Origin: Schizophyllum amplum
Taxonomy: Eukaryota; Basidiomycota; Agaricomycetes; Agaricales; Schizophyllaceae
Length of the DNA stretch: 64,000 nt
Direction: 5' to 3'
NCBI GenBank assembly: GCA_007026445.1
Contig: VDMD01000025.1
Span: forward strand, 186,001 to 250,000
In this document: one piece after another, positions 33,843 through 46,300 of the stretch
How positions within the stretch are numbered: position 1 is the stretch's first letter
Layout of the letters: each line of letters starts with the position of its first letter
Position numbers and translations under genes: made by a program
Notes under the pieces: model-generated
What the model was told of the DNA's origin: nothing
Database searches by the model: none
What the model saw: only the letters and a program-made list of their open reading frames with translations

Positions 33843-33868
33843 GTACTCTACGATTCTGTAGTTTGCTG
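33843..33868. repeat. 26-bp inverted repeat, right arm
   Basis: Partner of 33663-33688. Confidence 0.85.
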
Positions 33869-34357
33869 GAAGGGATGCCTGATTTGGGCAAACAATGCAG
33901 GCCATCGGCCCGGTGCGCCGACGAACACGTGCATGTTCAAAAGAAACGTCATCCTGTCTTCAGTACTTCCATGATCATCGAGTCGCCTGTTGACCGGATA
34001 CTTACTGGATACTGAAGCTGGAACACCGACGACTTCATCAATGCACAGTCATTCAGCGCTGTCAGCGCCCGCACTTGCACGCAGCTAGTGCTGACAGTCG
34101 TAAACTGCCTTTCCGCGCCCGCGTGGCCTGCGCTCTGCGCGAGTCAACGCGAATAAACCTCGAAGTCTATACAGTCTGCGATTGCCGCAGGCAATCGAAG
34201 TCACCGCTAGCTCGAACATCATCGTGCGGTCATTTCAGGTTGCAGAAGATTCCAGTCGGGGAGCCGCTACGTCGCCTTCTGGATCCTCGCTATCTCATGG
34301 ATGACTTTTTGAGGCCCGTCATTATTGCCAGCTAGCTCAATCTATTGCCCAGCTCGA

Positions 34358-34510
34358 CCAATCGGCTTCACGATATTCGTCTAGTCGTCATAAACGCCTC
34401 ACCACCTGTCACTAGCGGGCTTCGCGCATGCTCATTTTCCTTCAATTTACCTGCATGCGCGTCACTAGTAGGTCACTGTGGACGCGCTAGCGCAGGAATG
34501 GACCTATATA
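34358..34510 (+). promoter_or_regulatory. Promoter of hemerythrin-like gene 1 (CCAAT and TATA)
   Basis: A CCAAT box at 34358-34362 and TATATA at 34505-34510, 63 bp before the ATG. Sequence blocks around the CCAAT box, a TGCGCGTCAC stretch and the TATA box recur in the same order upstream of the second copy, so the promoter was duplicated with the gene. Confidence 0.6.
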
Positions 34511-34572
34511 GGTGCGAACCCCACTACAACTCATCTAATCAACCTCCCCACAACCTCCCCCCCGCCAAAGAC

Positions 34573-35382
34573 ATGTCTAACCAGATGTTGAGCCAGGCCA
34601 TAACGCAGGATCACCGTGATGTGCGTCCCGTAGCTGACATACGAGGGACAGCGTATTGACCGAAATCATGCACAGATGTACGCGTGCCATGACGCGTACA
34701 AAAAGTCGCAAGGTGACCACGACGCGCAGCAGCGCTGGTCTCGCCAGTTGATATGGGAGATTGCCCGGCACTCCGTCGGCGAGGTACGTCGTGAGACGCG
34801 TTCAGTCATGTCCAAGAGACTAACCAAGTTCTTCGCAGGAGATCGTCGTTTACCCCTTATTTGAGAAGTATATGGGTCAGCGCGGCCAGCAGATGGCCGA
34901 CGAGAACCGCAAAGAGCACGCAGTACGCGAGGCTTCATTCCTTGTCTGACTCCTTGCTTACAAACGGTCATCACTGCAGGAGGTCAAGGAGATGCTTTAC
35001 AAGCTCGACAAGATGACGGCCAGCTCAACCGAGTTCGACACCTTGCTGGAGCAGGTGATGAGTGACCTGCACAAGCATAACGACGGCGAGGAGCAAGACG
35101 AGTTGCCCAAACTTGAGTCTGTCCTTACCGAGGGCGATAGCAGGAGTGCTGCGACTTCTTTCGGACGGACGAAGATGCTTGTGCCCACACGGTTTGTTTA
35201 TCGGGCGATGGCGGGTATCTTTTGGTGCTAACGCCTCTTGTAGTCCGCATCCTTCCGCACCGGATAAGCCGCCTTTCGAGACGGTCGTGGGCCTACTGAG
35301 TGCGCCTCTTGACAAGATCATGGATATGTTCTCCCAGTTCCCCTCCGAGGAAGAGCTGGCGAAAGCGAAGAGTCATGCCTAA
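34573..35382 (+). CDS. Hemerythrin-like (HHE domain) protein 1
   Basis: Predicted di-iron four-helix-bundle protein of 196 residues; relatives bind oxygen, nitric oxide or iron, but the role in fungi is uncertain. Exons 34573-34620, 34676-34783, 34839-34922, 34980-35191 and 35244-35382 all close in phase. Candidate metal ligands are the His in ITQDHRD, CHDAYKK, IARHSVGEE, RKEHAEV and LHKHNDGEE, together with nearby Glu/Asp; the H-xxx-E/D spacing fits the HHE family. There is no signal peptide, so a cytosolic location is inferred. It is a tandem paralogue of the next gene, with identical exon structure. Confidence 0.9.
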
Positions 35383-35609
35383 GCGGAATGTAGTATGCCA
35401 TCGTATTATGGGTAGGCAAAACCGCTGTATTTCCTTTGTATTGTCTTCTGAATCGATATGTACGTGATGTAGCCGAGATTGCACGAGTCGGCGCATCCGT
35501 CTGGCTCGGATCCTCACTATCTCAGGGCTGTGCGCGCTCGCGGCTCTTAGCCCTGCTTAGCCCAGTGAATGCTTCTGTCGGCTGACCAGAGTGATGCTGC
35601 TCGATCCGA

Positions 35610-35736
35610 CCAATCAGCTTCCACATATTCGTCAAGTCGTCACAAGCGCCTCACCATCTCTCTTCAACCTCCCTTCACATGCGTCACCAGCAGGTCACCG
35701 AGGAGGCGCGCGCTAGTATGGGCACCGCCTATATAT
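35610..35736 (+). promoter_or_regulatory. Promoter of hemerythrin-like gene 2 (duplicated copy)
   Basis: CCAAT at 35610-35614 and TATATAT at 35730-35736, 62 bp before the ATG at 35799. Spacing and flanking words match the promoter of copy 1. The 227 bp between the copy 1 stop and this promoter hold no gene. Confidence 0.6.
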
Positions 35737-35798
35737 GTGCAAGCAAGAACGAGCTCACCTCAATCATTTAACCGATCTTTCCCCCCACCGCCGAAGAC

Positions 35799-36611
35799 AT
35801 GATCCAGACGTTGAGCGAGGCCATAACGCAGGATCACCGTGACGTGCGTCCCGTAGCTGGCATACGATGACCATCGTGTTAAACGAAAGTCCTTCACAGA
35901 TGTATGCGTGCCATGACGCGTACAAGAAGTCGCAAGGTGATCATGCCGCACAACAGCGCTGGTCTAACCAGTTGATATGGGAGATTGCCCGGCACTCCGT
36001 CGGCGAGGTACGTTGTGAGACGCCTTGAGTATCGCTTGGAGACTGAGAACATCCTTTGCAGGAAATCGTCGTCTACCCCTTGTTTGAGAAGTACATGGGC
36101 CAGCGCGGCCAGGAGATGGCCGACGAGAACCGCAAAGAGCACGCAGTACGTGAAGCTTCATTCCCTGTCCGTCCATACGCTCATGATTTTCGTCACTGCA
36201 GGAGGTCAAGGAGATGCTCTACAAGCTCGACAAGATGACCTCCGGCTCGACCGAGTTCGACACCCTACTGGAGAAGGCAATGAGCGACTTGCACCAACAC
36301 AATGACGGCGAGGAGCAAGACGAGCTGCCCAAGCTTGAGTCGGCTCTCGCCGAGGCGGATAGCAAGAAGGCTGCGGCTTCCTTTGGACGGACGAAGATGC
36401 TCGTGCCGACTCGGTACGTTGTTTGACTCGTGACACTGGTAGACATCCGTCGCTAACGGTGCCTCTTAGTCCGCATCCCTCTGCACCGGACAAGCCGCCT
36501 TTCGAGACGGTTGTTGGTCTGCTGAGTGCGCCTCTCGACAAGGTCAAGGATGTGTTCGCCAAATTCCCCTCCGAGAAAGAGAAGGCGGAAGTCATTCCAA
36601 GTCATGCATGA
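35799..36611 (+). CDS. Hemerythrin-like (HHE domain) protein 2
   Basis: Close tandem paralogue of copy 1, also 196 residues. Exons 35799-35843, 35900-36007, 36062-36145, 36202-36413 and 36470-36611 have the same phases as copy 1. The exon cores are nearly identical (for example EIVVYPLFEKYMGQRGQ, EMLYKLDKMT, PHPSAPDKPPFETVVGLLSA), while introns and C-terminal tail differ, so the duplication is not brand new. The same histidine and acidic ligands are conserved. Shared promoter blocks suggest similar regulation. Confidence 0.9.
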
Positions 36612-36842
36612 ACAGAATTGTACACCATTATTTTGTAACCATATCCCACTGTACTTGCTCTCTAGGTCTCCTCGAATTTAATGTGTATCCGAAGTCGAAC
36701 GAGCTTGCCAGATGCTGTGAGTGAGAGGTTTATCGATTACAGCCAAAGTCGAACATGTCAGCACGTGACAGGTGCGAAACGTCGGATGCGATTACGGACC
36801 GAATATCCGGCTACTGCGCTCGCATTCCCTTCCAGTGCCACC

Positions 36843-38670
36843 ATGTTGTCACCGCAGCTCAGTTGCAGTGCTCCGGGCAGCGGCTGCTCTGGAGACTCCT
36901 GCTCTGTATACTGCGATGATCATCTCAGGCCATGGCCCCTGCTTCTATCTCTCGTCTACGTCTCGGCTGAATACGTCGAGGTGCCCACAGCACCCTTCAT
37001 CTTCAACGAACTCGCTTCCCTCCTCACGCAATGGCCTAGCACCTGGCATCCGAATGGCCACACTATCGTCCCCGGCGAGCTCGCTGCCTTTACGACGCTC
37101 TACCACGCGCGCAAGGACGATGTAGATCCCACCCCGTCCCCCGAATGGCTCGCCCTCGATGCGGAGATGAGCTACGCCGTTATGGCGAGCAAAATCCCGG
37201 GGCCCACTTACTTGCGGACCTACCGTACAACGCAGCCCGCGCGTGTCCTTTACTTCAACGGCATGTCCGCTGCGTGGGGCGCGGGCTGGCTTGATACGCA
37301 GCACGCTGTTATTACCGGTCAGGGCGCAGCGAACGCGACGCAGCCGTCGTGGTGGGATGATTATGGCAGAGCAAAGGGGCTTTGCGGCTATGTGGTGCCA
37401 CGCGGTGTGGACGGGATCGTGCGCATGAACGGCGGATTGTGAGTCTATAATATATTAACTATGTGAGGGGACATGCACTGAGCGCCAATAGTGAGGTTAT
37501 TTGGTGCGATTTCGCCTCGCCGAATATCGAGCTGGTCAGGAGTCTCAACATCACGCCGCCCGATACGCAACCTGGGCAGCTTCCGCATTTTCCACCATTT
37601 CCGCCACCTGGCAAAGAGATACTCGCTATGCAAGAGCCATTTCTTGAGGACGCGTCGTCATTAGCACTAGATGCCCGGCCGCCTGGTGACCGACCGCACC
37701 GCCCGCCAGGCCGCGAACCGCACGGCGGATGGTGGCAACCTGCACCGCTCGCGCGCTCCGGTAACTACGAATGGTTGCGCGCCTCCTCTCAACGCCCTTT
37801 CACCCCACAGCCACACATCACCCTCTTCCCCGCCTCCCTCGTCACCTTCTACCACCCCCGCCTCACGAGCCTCGCCACCTCTCGCATAAATCGCACAATG
37901 ACCACGCATCGCGCATGGGAAGCCGCGTCGGACGCGGACGTGCGCAGCCTACTCGATGAGCTCGACGATGTTCTCTCTCGCGAACCCGAAGATATGCGCG
38001 GGGTGGGCGTGGACTGGCAGCGGTTGCCAGAGACGTGATTTCCGGGTGGGCGGGTCGGATCGCAGAGCTGGATGCGGTGTTGGCGGCGCCGTCGGAAATG
38101 CGACGGCGCTCGCGGTGCGCGTGCGCGGTCTCTCATACTCTCCGCTCAGCACGTATATGGAGCCAGGAGCCATGCCCGGTGCGTCAGGGCGTGAACTATT
38201 CGATGCGGCTGCGTGTGGGCGGTGCGAGACTTCTGCGACAGGCTTGTGCGTGCGAGCATGAAGCTGACGTCGCAAGAGCGGCTGCTGCAGGATAGTATGG
38301 ATGGTGTCGTGCGTCGGATCTGCGGATTTTGGGGCGCTATTTGCAGAGAGTTGGGACGTGGTCGTGGAACAGGAGATGGGCAAGGAGGAGAAGCGAGCGC
38401 TTACGGCGCAATGGCAGACGAGGATGCAGGACCTTATCGACTGGCTGGATTGGCCTGCGTGGTTACGATGCGAGGAGTCTGCCCGTGGGATGTAAGTTCT
38501 GGTTTCTTCCTTGTTTGTTGTTCTCACCTCGTTTCCAGAGTGTCTGCACCATGCCCGTGTGGCCGATTGCGTGGGGTCGGTGGGGTCAGAGAGAGGGCCC
38601 GGACGAGTACAAGTTACGAGAAGAGCTCAGGCCGAAGTGTATGTCGTTAGATGATATGGGATGGATGTAG
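36843..38670 (+). pseudogene. Conserved basidiomycete protein, multiply frameshifted
   Basis: An uncharacterised but well conserved Agaricomycete protein type, known to me only as hypothetical. Readable blocks in order: YVEVPTAPFIFNELASLLTQ, GMSAAWGAGWLDTQHAVITG, an intron after MNGGL near 37441, EVIWCDFASPNIELVRSLNI, ITLFPASLVTFYHPRLTSL, DVRSLLDELDDVLSREPED, ISGWAGRIAELDAVL, LSYSPLSTYMEPGAMPG, DFCDRLVRASMKLTSQERLL, LIDWLDWPAWLRC, CPWD, an intron, then SVCTMPVWPIAWG to TAG at 38668-38670. The blocks lie in different frames, with switches near 38030, 38090, 38205, 38310 and 38468, four of five being -1. Either the gene is decaying or the consensus has lost bases. The N-terminus is also unclear. 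Confidence 0.65.
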
Positions 38671-39125
38671 ATAGAGTTTTGGCTATTGTTCTACGTAACT
38701 TGTGTATCTCAGCCTGAGACAATTAGCTCTTGGCCAGTGAAGTTTGATGCGCTATGTGATCTGGGCTCGACGTGAAGCTATCGATGTACAGTTCGTAAGT
38801 ACAGACTCGTCGCTCGTCAACGTCCCCCAGCGCCAGTCAACATGAGGCTGCGCCCGACGCGTGGCCGCTGCCTGGTCCGTGCGTCGTTCCGCGAGTACAA
38901 ATGCCATCCTCTCTCACCTGAGCAACTCATACTTACCTTGATGGCATCTGCCCCTTCATGTATCTGGGCAGGTGGTGCGTGGGGGTTCTCCATAGCACGG
39001 CGACCCTGTCCTCAGGGAAAGCCTGCGCATTGTATGGGCTTCGGCTCATGCACCGTCTCAATATTTCCCAGTCCCGCTCCGGCCACTCTGGCTGGGCGGG
39101 CTCTTCTTTTTGAAGGTGGATGGGG

Positions 39126-39141
39126 CTAACCCTAACCCTAA
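39126..39141. repeat. Short interstitial telomere-like repeat
   Basis: CTAACCCTAACCCTAA, about 2.7 copies of the TTAGGG-type telomere unit used by most basidiomycetes. It is short enough to occur by chance or to mark a repaired break. Confidence 0.6.
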
Positions 39142-40592
39142 TTGGTGCAGAGGGGAGTCAGTAAATAGACTACGCCCTGCAAGAATACAATCCCTGTTTG
39201 CGCTGCACATTTTCTGTGACTCTATTCCGACCTGTCACCAGGGAGAGCTTTATTACACCAGGCTATCGTGAGCACAGGTACTGTTGGAACGATGTGATGT
39301 AGTAGTAAGTACTAGTAAGTACTCGTTCACGGCATGCTGTAAGAACGCGAGGAATATTAATGATGATTCACGTCCTTTTGGTGTACACAATTCACTGTCT
39401 TCTACTGGAACGGCCAGCCCTGCGAGCGATCGGCAGCTGATGGCTGCACAGCCACCGCAATCCTTGTCTACGACGCCTGTGAACGCTGTCATGGCCGTCA
39501 TTGGCCGCTTGGCCTTCGAAAAATTCCAGAGCACTGTTCAGCTTCACCTGAAATGGCCTATGAGGTTTTCCTGGTCTCTTGCCTACGTCGAAGGATGCTA
39601 ACCGACGAACTCGACTGGAGGGGCGTCGGACCGGCCCACCGACGTAACACAAATCGTGACCAATCCGTGACTTTTCGTTACGCTCTTCCTGTTTGCGGAA
39701 GGACTTCGAGGGAGATCATTTACAAAGTGCAACCTTCCGTCGTCCTCGGCTTCGCGTCGGCGTGTGCAAGAACGGATCCTGAGGCCTATAGCTAGGAGGC
39801 CTACATAGGAATTATTTTAGGATGAAGTATTGCGTGATATAGACATCGGAACTCGCAGTATATCTTCGAGTTTCGCGAATCGCTCTGTAGAGCTCCTAGA
39901 TATGGGCGTCAGGAGCTATAACCGGGTTGAAGGAGAGCGATTGGACTTGTATTGCAGGTGCAATCTTGCGTAGACAAGTCCCCCAGCCAACTTTGCCATC
40001 AGTAAACAAAGCCAAATATCGATCACTTGCGGGGCTGGCCCGTCTCCACTTCTACTTGAGACAACCTAGGGTGTAGAAGCCAGTCCTCCAGGTGAGGGCC
40101 CACGGGTCAGCCTACCGACCCTCACGGTGACGAGCAACGCACCCCCCCGTGGGAGAGCTAGACGCCATCACGTGCTGGTTGAGCTCGAATGTCTCCCACG
40201 TCGACTGCGGCCGATCGGCGTCGATCCCTCTCATTGCTTGCTTCATTCTGTCGCTTGAACGGTTGAGCGCAGAGCCTGCCGACCTCGTCCCCTTCATCAG
40301 GTGCTTCCCTTAGTGAGATTCTTGTGTACTGAGAATTCACTGAACGATCTGTCACGAATCACGATGTCTGCGCCTGACGTCAATAGTGGCGCAAAGGCGG
40401 CTGGAGGATGCACCTGGACGGCCAGAGGATATGCGGAAGACCGGCGGTGTGTGACTGAGTGTCGCACGGGAGCGCTTAGTGGCAGCCCCGTGCGACGGAT
40501 GATCGTCATCTGACGTCGTCGCGTTCAACGCGCGCGCTCTGATAGGTCGATGGTGCCCTCACTCCCCGCGTCATCTTTCCGCGCCATCGGAG

Positions 40593-40600
40593 TATATATA
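40593..40600 (+). promoter_or_regulatory. TATA box of the catalase gene
   Basis: TATATATA, 38 bp upstream of the catalase ATG. Confidence 0.5.
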
Positions 40601-40637
40601 CCATCCACGTCCTCTTCCGTATTCATTCTTTCCTCCC

Positions 40638-43101
40638 ATGTCGTCCACCATCAAGCAGGCGTTCACGAACATGACTGCAAACGCAAAAGTCGCAGACCTC
40701 AGCCGCGACACCGTCGAGGTGACCAAGTCCACTGGCCTCACCACCGATCACGGTGTTCCCGTCTCCAACACCGACGATTGGTGCGTCCGCTCTACCCTCG
40801 CTGTAATGTCATACTAACTTTGCCCAGGTTGAAGGTCTCCAACGGACAGAATGCCGGCCCATCACTGCTTGAAGACCAGATCGCACGGGAGAAGATCCAT
40901 CGCTTCGACCACGAACGTATTCCGGAGCGTGTGGTGCGTTCATCTTCGCAGACTTGTTTTCTTTCATCTCACCCGCCTTTAGGTGCACGCACGTGGCGCT
41001 GGTGCGCACGGTTACTTCAAGGTCTTCGACGACCGAGCCAAGAAATATACCTCTGCTGGCGTCCTCACCGATCCTACTCGCACCACGCCCACCTTCGTAC
41101 GGTTCAGTACTGTGCAGGGCTCGCGCGGTAGTGCCGACACCGTGCGCGATGTACGCGGCTTCGCCACCAAGTTCTACACCGACGAGGGCAATTGGGATAT
41201 TGTCGGCAACAACATCCCCGTCTTCTTTATCCAAGATGCAATCAAGTTCCCCGATTTTGTGCACGCCGTCAAGCCGGAACCCCATAATGAGGTGCCCCAG
41301 GGTCAGAGCGCGCACAACAATTTCTGGGATTTCGTTGGCCTGCAGCCAGAAGGTGGGTATTTGTGGCAAAGTAGTATATATGCGCGACTAATCCAGTCTA
41401 TCAGCATCTCACATGGTAATGTGGGCTATGAGCGACCGTGGCATCCCGCGCTCGTATCGCATGATGCAGGGATTCGGCGTCAACACCTTCACTCTCATTA
41501 ATGCTGCTGGCGAGCGATACTTCGTCAAGTTTCACTGGATTCCGGAGCTTGGCGTCCACTCATTCGTATGGGATGAGGCGCTGAAAATTGCGGGCCAGGA
41601 CCCTGGTCAGTGGTGACCTCTTCATTTTGTACACCACCTGACATGTTAGCAGACTTTCATCGGAAGGATCTCGAGGAGGCCATCACCAATGGCGCGCCGC
41701 CAAAGTGGACGTTCGCCATTCAGACCATTGCCGAGAAGGATGAGCACAACTTCGAGTTCGACATCCTCGACGCGACGAAGCTCTGGCCCGAGGAGCTTGT
41801 CCCATTGGAGCCCATCGGCGAGATGGTTCTCAACCGTCCCGTCGACGAGTACTTCCCCGAGACGGAGCAGGTCGCGTTCTGCACTAGCCACGTCGTGCCG
41901 GGTATCGGCTTCAGCGACGATCCGCTGCTCCAGGGCCGCAACTTCTCTTACTTCGACACCCAGATCTCGCGCCTTGGGCTTAACTGGGAGCAACTTCCCA
42001 TCAACCGCCCTGTCTGCCCCGTCATGAACCACAACCGCGACGGCCAGCACCAGATGCGTATAACGAAGGGACCAGTGAACTACTGGCCGAACCGCTTCCA
42101 GCATGGTCCCCCTGTGGCGAAGGAACAGGGCGGCTACCACGAGTTTGCGCAGCGCATCGAGGGCATCAAGCAGCGCGCACGCGGGGAGAAGTTCAAGGAG
42201 CACTATAATCAGGCGCAGTTGTTCTACAACTCCCTCGCGCCACACGAGAAGGCGCACGTTCTTTCCGCGATGTCCTTCGAACTCAGCCACTGCGATGACC
42301 CGCTCGTGTACGAGTCTTACTCGCGTGTCCTCAACAACATCGACTTCGACCTTGCAAAGAACGTCGCGACTAACGTTGGGGCGAGGTGCCCGAGAAGCCC
42401 GGTCGTCTCAACAAGGGACAGAAGAGCGATACACTCTCGCAGGCCTACTACGCGCCGAAGACGCCAACCATCGCATCTCGGCGTATCGCAATTCTCATCG
42501 CGGACGGCTTCAGCGGGAACGAGGTGCAGGCGGTGCGCGCGGCGTTGAAGAGCGCGGGTGCTGTGCCATTCCTCATCGGTCCCCGGCGAGGCAAGATCTA
42601 TCCCGCTGGTCAGACAGTCGGCGCGGGCGAGGGCATTATGGCAGATCACCATTTCGAGGGGCAGCGGTCGACGCTATTCGATGCGCTCTTCATCCCGTCA
42701 GGCCGGGAGGCCGCAGAGTCGCTCGTGTCAAACGGTCGTTGCATCCATTGGGTCCGCGAGGCGTTCGGTCATTTAAAGGCGCTGGGCGCGATCGGCGAGG
42801 GTGAGTGGAGATCTTTATGCGCTGTCCGTTGTCTCTGACGCCTCATTCCTCAGGTGTGGCTGTCCTGCAGCGCGCGCTCGAGCTTTCGGAGCTGCAGTTC
42901 TCCTCGGGTGACAGCACGGACGTCACGTCGTCGTACGGCGTGGTGACGACGGGCAAATACACGGCGTCGTCGATGATCTCGGACGCGCTCAAAATTGGGC
43001 CGGGCGAGAAGGGGATTTTGGCGAACTTTTCTTATGAGGTCAGCAAGCATAAGTGCTGGGACCGTGAGCTGGATGGGCTGGTGAGCAAGGTGGCGTTCTA
43101 A
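40638..43101 (+). CDS. Large-subunit catalase, one missing base
   Basis: Haem catalase breaking down hydrogen peroxide. Exons: 40638-40780, 40828-40933, 40983-41352, 41405-41605, 41653-42800 and 42854-43101. About 738 residues would result, the size of large-subunit catalases with a C-terminal glutaminase/DJ-1-like domain ([20 protein letters not shown]). Visible residues: catalytic His in [12 protein letters not shown], the distal Asn in [10 protein letters not shown], and the proximal haem Tyr in [14 protein letters not shown]. Exon 5 is one base short. The core frame ends around NVATNVG and the C-terminal domain resumes one frame back at [12 protein letters not shown], so the loss is near 42380 in a G-rich stretch. 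As written, translation would stop soon after the core, about where small-subunit catalases end, so a truncated but partly folded enzyme is conceivable. It is followed 290 bp later by Dicer on the same strand. Confidence 0.9.
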
Positions 43102-43391
43102 GTGTTCGCTGCGCGACGCGCCGCAGCTCGTATTTATCCTTCTTACGTCCCACATGTATACTTATCGCGAAAATTGTACTTATACAATGTATACTATGTA
43201 ACAGTAGGCAATCCACATATCCTAGCTCGTTCTACAGTGTCGCCTGAGTGACTGCCTTGCGGGTGCCCAACGTCGCGAGTGTCACTCTTGTGACCGTTCG
43301 CGTCTTCGACTTCACAACTTGAACTTGCTGATCACGCGCATCGATGTAACAAGCGCCCGGCTTCCCACGTCTTCCCAACTTGACCACAACC

Positions 43392-46300
43392 ATGGCCATC
43401 GCCTTCCCGGATGACCAGGACGTGGCGGACCTCAGGCCACGGCGGTACCAAGAAGAGATATTCTGCGAAGCGCAGGCGGGGAACAGGATCGCCGTGCTCA
43501 GCACTGGCTCTGGGAAGACCTACATCAGCCTTATGCTCATCAAATGGGTCGCGGCGCAACCGTCTAGCAAGGGCAAGCTGATTGTTTTCCTGGTACCAAC
43601 AACTGCGTTGGTCGAACAGCAGGGGAACTTTATCTCTGCGAACTCGCCCTTGAGGGTCACCAAAAAGATTGGGGCCAATGCGCTGGAGATGACGGACCGG
43701 GAAGGATGGGCGGACGTGTTCGCGTCGTGCGACGTGCTTGTTATGACGCGTGCGTATCTGTGGACTGTCTGATGTCTGTCAAGCTAATATGCGTTTACAT
43801 ATAGCTAGGATTTCCTCAACCTCCTCGCCCACTCACATTGGAGTATGGATCGCACCGCGCTCATCGTATTCGATGAATGCCATCACGCGAAGGACAGAAA
43901 TCCATACAACCAAATCATGAGGAGCCATTACTATCATAGTCCAGCTGAACGCCGACCGCGTATTTTTGGCCTCACTGCAACGCCCATATGGAGTACAGCG
44001 AATCCGGCGGCAGACCTCGCTACCCTCGAATCCAATCTTGACGCAAGGATAGTCTGCGTGCAGGCGTATGCCAGCGAGCTCGCTGCCCACACGTCGCAGC
44101 CCCGAGAAGTAAGCCCCCGCGCTACGCTGACCCTGTGTGCGCCGCGCGCCGACCTATCTACTCGCAGGTTGTCAAGACGTACGCTGCGCCGCCCAGAATG
44201 GCGAACGACGAGCCCGCGAGCTTTCCGGAGATGTGGCCGTATTTGCAAGTGTTCGACACCCTGAAGTGGCACAACTTGAACATGACGAGCATGGCGGGAC
44301 GCTATCAGGCCACGCTTGACAACTTGGGGCCCTACTGTGCGTCGTGGTACCTCTATAGGGAGTGGAAGGACCTGCTTGCGCGAGAGGTAATCACGGCAGA
44401 GGGAGCGCTGGGATCCGCGGAGGACACGGAAACAAGCTTGCAATTTGGCCTGAGCAAGGCACGTCCGGAATACGTTAATGACTTGGCCGTTATCCAGAGT
44501 ATCCTTGCAAGTTATGACCCGTACTTCGCGGAGGGACAGGACTGCTCGCCGCCTTCCGACGAATGGCTTTCGACTAAAGTCCATGCGCTGGGGGATTTGC
44601 TGTTCGATCAAGATATGACCGAATCACAAGGCATCGTCTTCGTGGAACAGCGACATGTCGCGATATGTCTCGCCAGCGTCCTGCCTTGCTTGCCACGGCT
44701 TCGGGGACGTATTCGCTGTGCGGCGATCGTCGGGCAGAATCCGGGCAACGATGGACCTAAGGGAATGACCACAGCCTCACAAGGTGAGGTTGTAGCTCAG
44801 TTTCGCAACGGAGAAGTCAATTTGTGTACGTTGATCTATATAACCGTGAGCGCTATCGTTGACTATGTGTTCAGTAATCGCCACTTCGGTCGCTGAGGAA
44901 GGACTCGACTTTCCGGTGCGGCCATGTCTACTCTGACGATTTGTTGCGCCGCGATTGACATATTGCAGGCTTGCGATCTAGTGGTGCGGTTTGACTCTCT
45001 CAACCACTCAGTCGGCTACCGGCAATCTCGAGGACGGGCAAGGAACAAGTCGTCGATTTTTGCTGTGATGATACGGGAGGACGACGAGGCGTCGCTCGCC
45101 AAGTATCAGTCGTTATCTTTAAGCGAGTCCCACCTGCAGAAGTTGTACACCTCGCCAGCAGTCGAAGCCGACGAGGACCCAGATGCGGACATGCTAGACG
45201 ATGAAGCTATCGCCCAACGAGAACGTTATGTGGTTCCCTCAACTGGCGCTGTCCTGACATACGACAATGCGATCGACCTCCTCAGCCATCTATGTAGCTT
45301 CATACCCCGGGACGCCTATTCCCCGCCACCTCTTCCCGTGTACTCCGGTGACTTCGTTGCGACTGTTCGTCTCCCGCGCAGCATCCCGCTGCCTCCCGAG
45401 GATCTCGTGTTCACCGGCGCGACGAAGACGACGAAGAAGGAAGCGAAGCGCGCGGCGGCCTTCCTCGCAGTCCGCAAACTGCACGCGCGGGATGTGCTCG
45501 ACGACTATCTACTGCCCGTGTCTGGTTCGCGCAAGAAGGCACGTTGCGACGCAGACGGACGAGTCATCGACGTGCGTGATATCCCTGTCATACTGGACGT
45601 GCCCGTCGTGCAGCCATGGACGATCGGAGAGCGGCTCTGGATCCACCCCGTCTTCATAGATGACCGCTGCGTGGCGGGGTTGATAACGGGCACGGCGCTG
45701 CCAGTCGCACAGCTCGCCTGGAAAGGCAACGACATCAGGCTGGGGGAACCACACGAGACATCCTTCGACGATGAAGAGCGCGAGATGCTGAGCGAGTACA
45801 CGCGACTCTGCGTCTGGTACCGCATCACAGCGAAAACCCTTCCGACTAGGCAACCCCGTCTGTTCGTCGTACCCATGACAGCTGGCGTTTGCCCTGATCT
45901 GGCCGCTGTCCAGCGCATGCTGCTGCATCCATACGGCTCTTCGGATTGGTCTGCCGTGGACTTGAGCGAACTCGCTATGGTGATGAACGACAACGAGTAC
46001 GGCAAGCCTCGCCGGTTCTGCGGCGTTCGCGAGGACTTGATGGTGTCAACGACGGTACCGCCTGACTCACGCGAGGAGAGGAGATTGCGACTACGATCTG
46101 AAGTTGCTTCAGCGACCTACTACAACTTCTACGTCGACAAATGGACGAGGAAAAATTGGGAGGCGCGAGTGCCTACGGATGGGTTGCTTGTGCAGACGAC
46201 TTTGCTGGCTCGATCCTCAGACAAGTCTTACCATCTTGGCGACGTAGACTGCCATCGTACATCGGACGTTCCGGATGGAATCCTCCTACCGCAGGGATGC

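Larger units (their letters stand above)
33308..34572. other. Intergenic region upstream of the hemerythrin pair
   Basis: Contains a 26-bp perfect inverted repeat (33663-33688 and 33843-33868) and the promoter of the first hemerythrin-like gene at its right end. No ORF of interest is seen. Confidence 0.45.
38671..40637. other. Intergenic region upstream of catalase
   Basis: No supported gene in about 2 kb. It contains a short telomere-like repeat at 39126-39141 and the catalase promoter at the right end. Confidence 0.4.

Noticed and set aside
34573..36611. Hemerythrin pair considered as an assembly duplication
   Set aside because: Introns, tails and many codons differ between the copies, so they are genuine diverged paralogues.
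41646..42290. 214-codon minus-strand frame
   Set aside because: Antisense to the catalase core; no domain.
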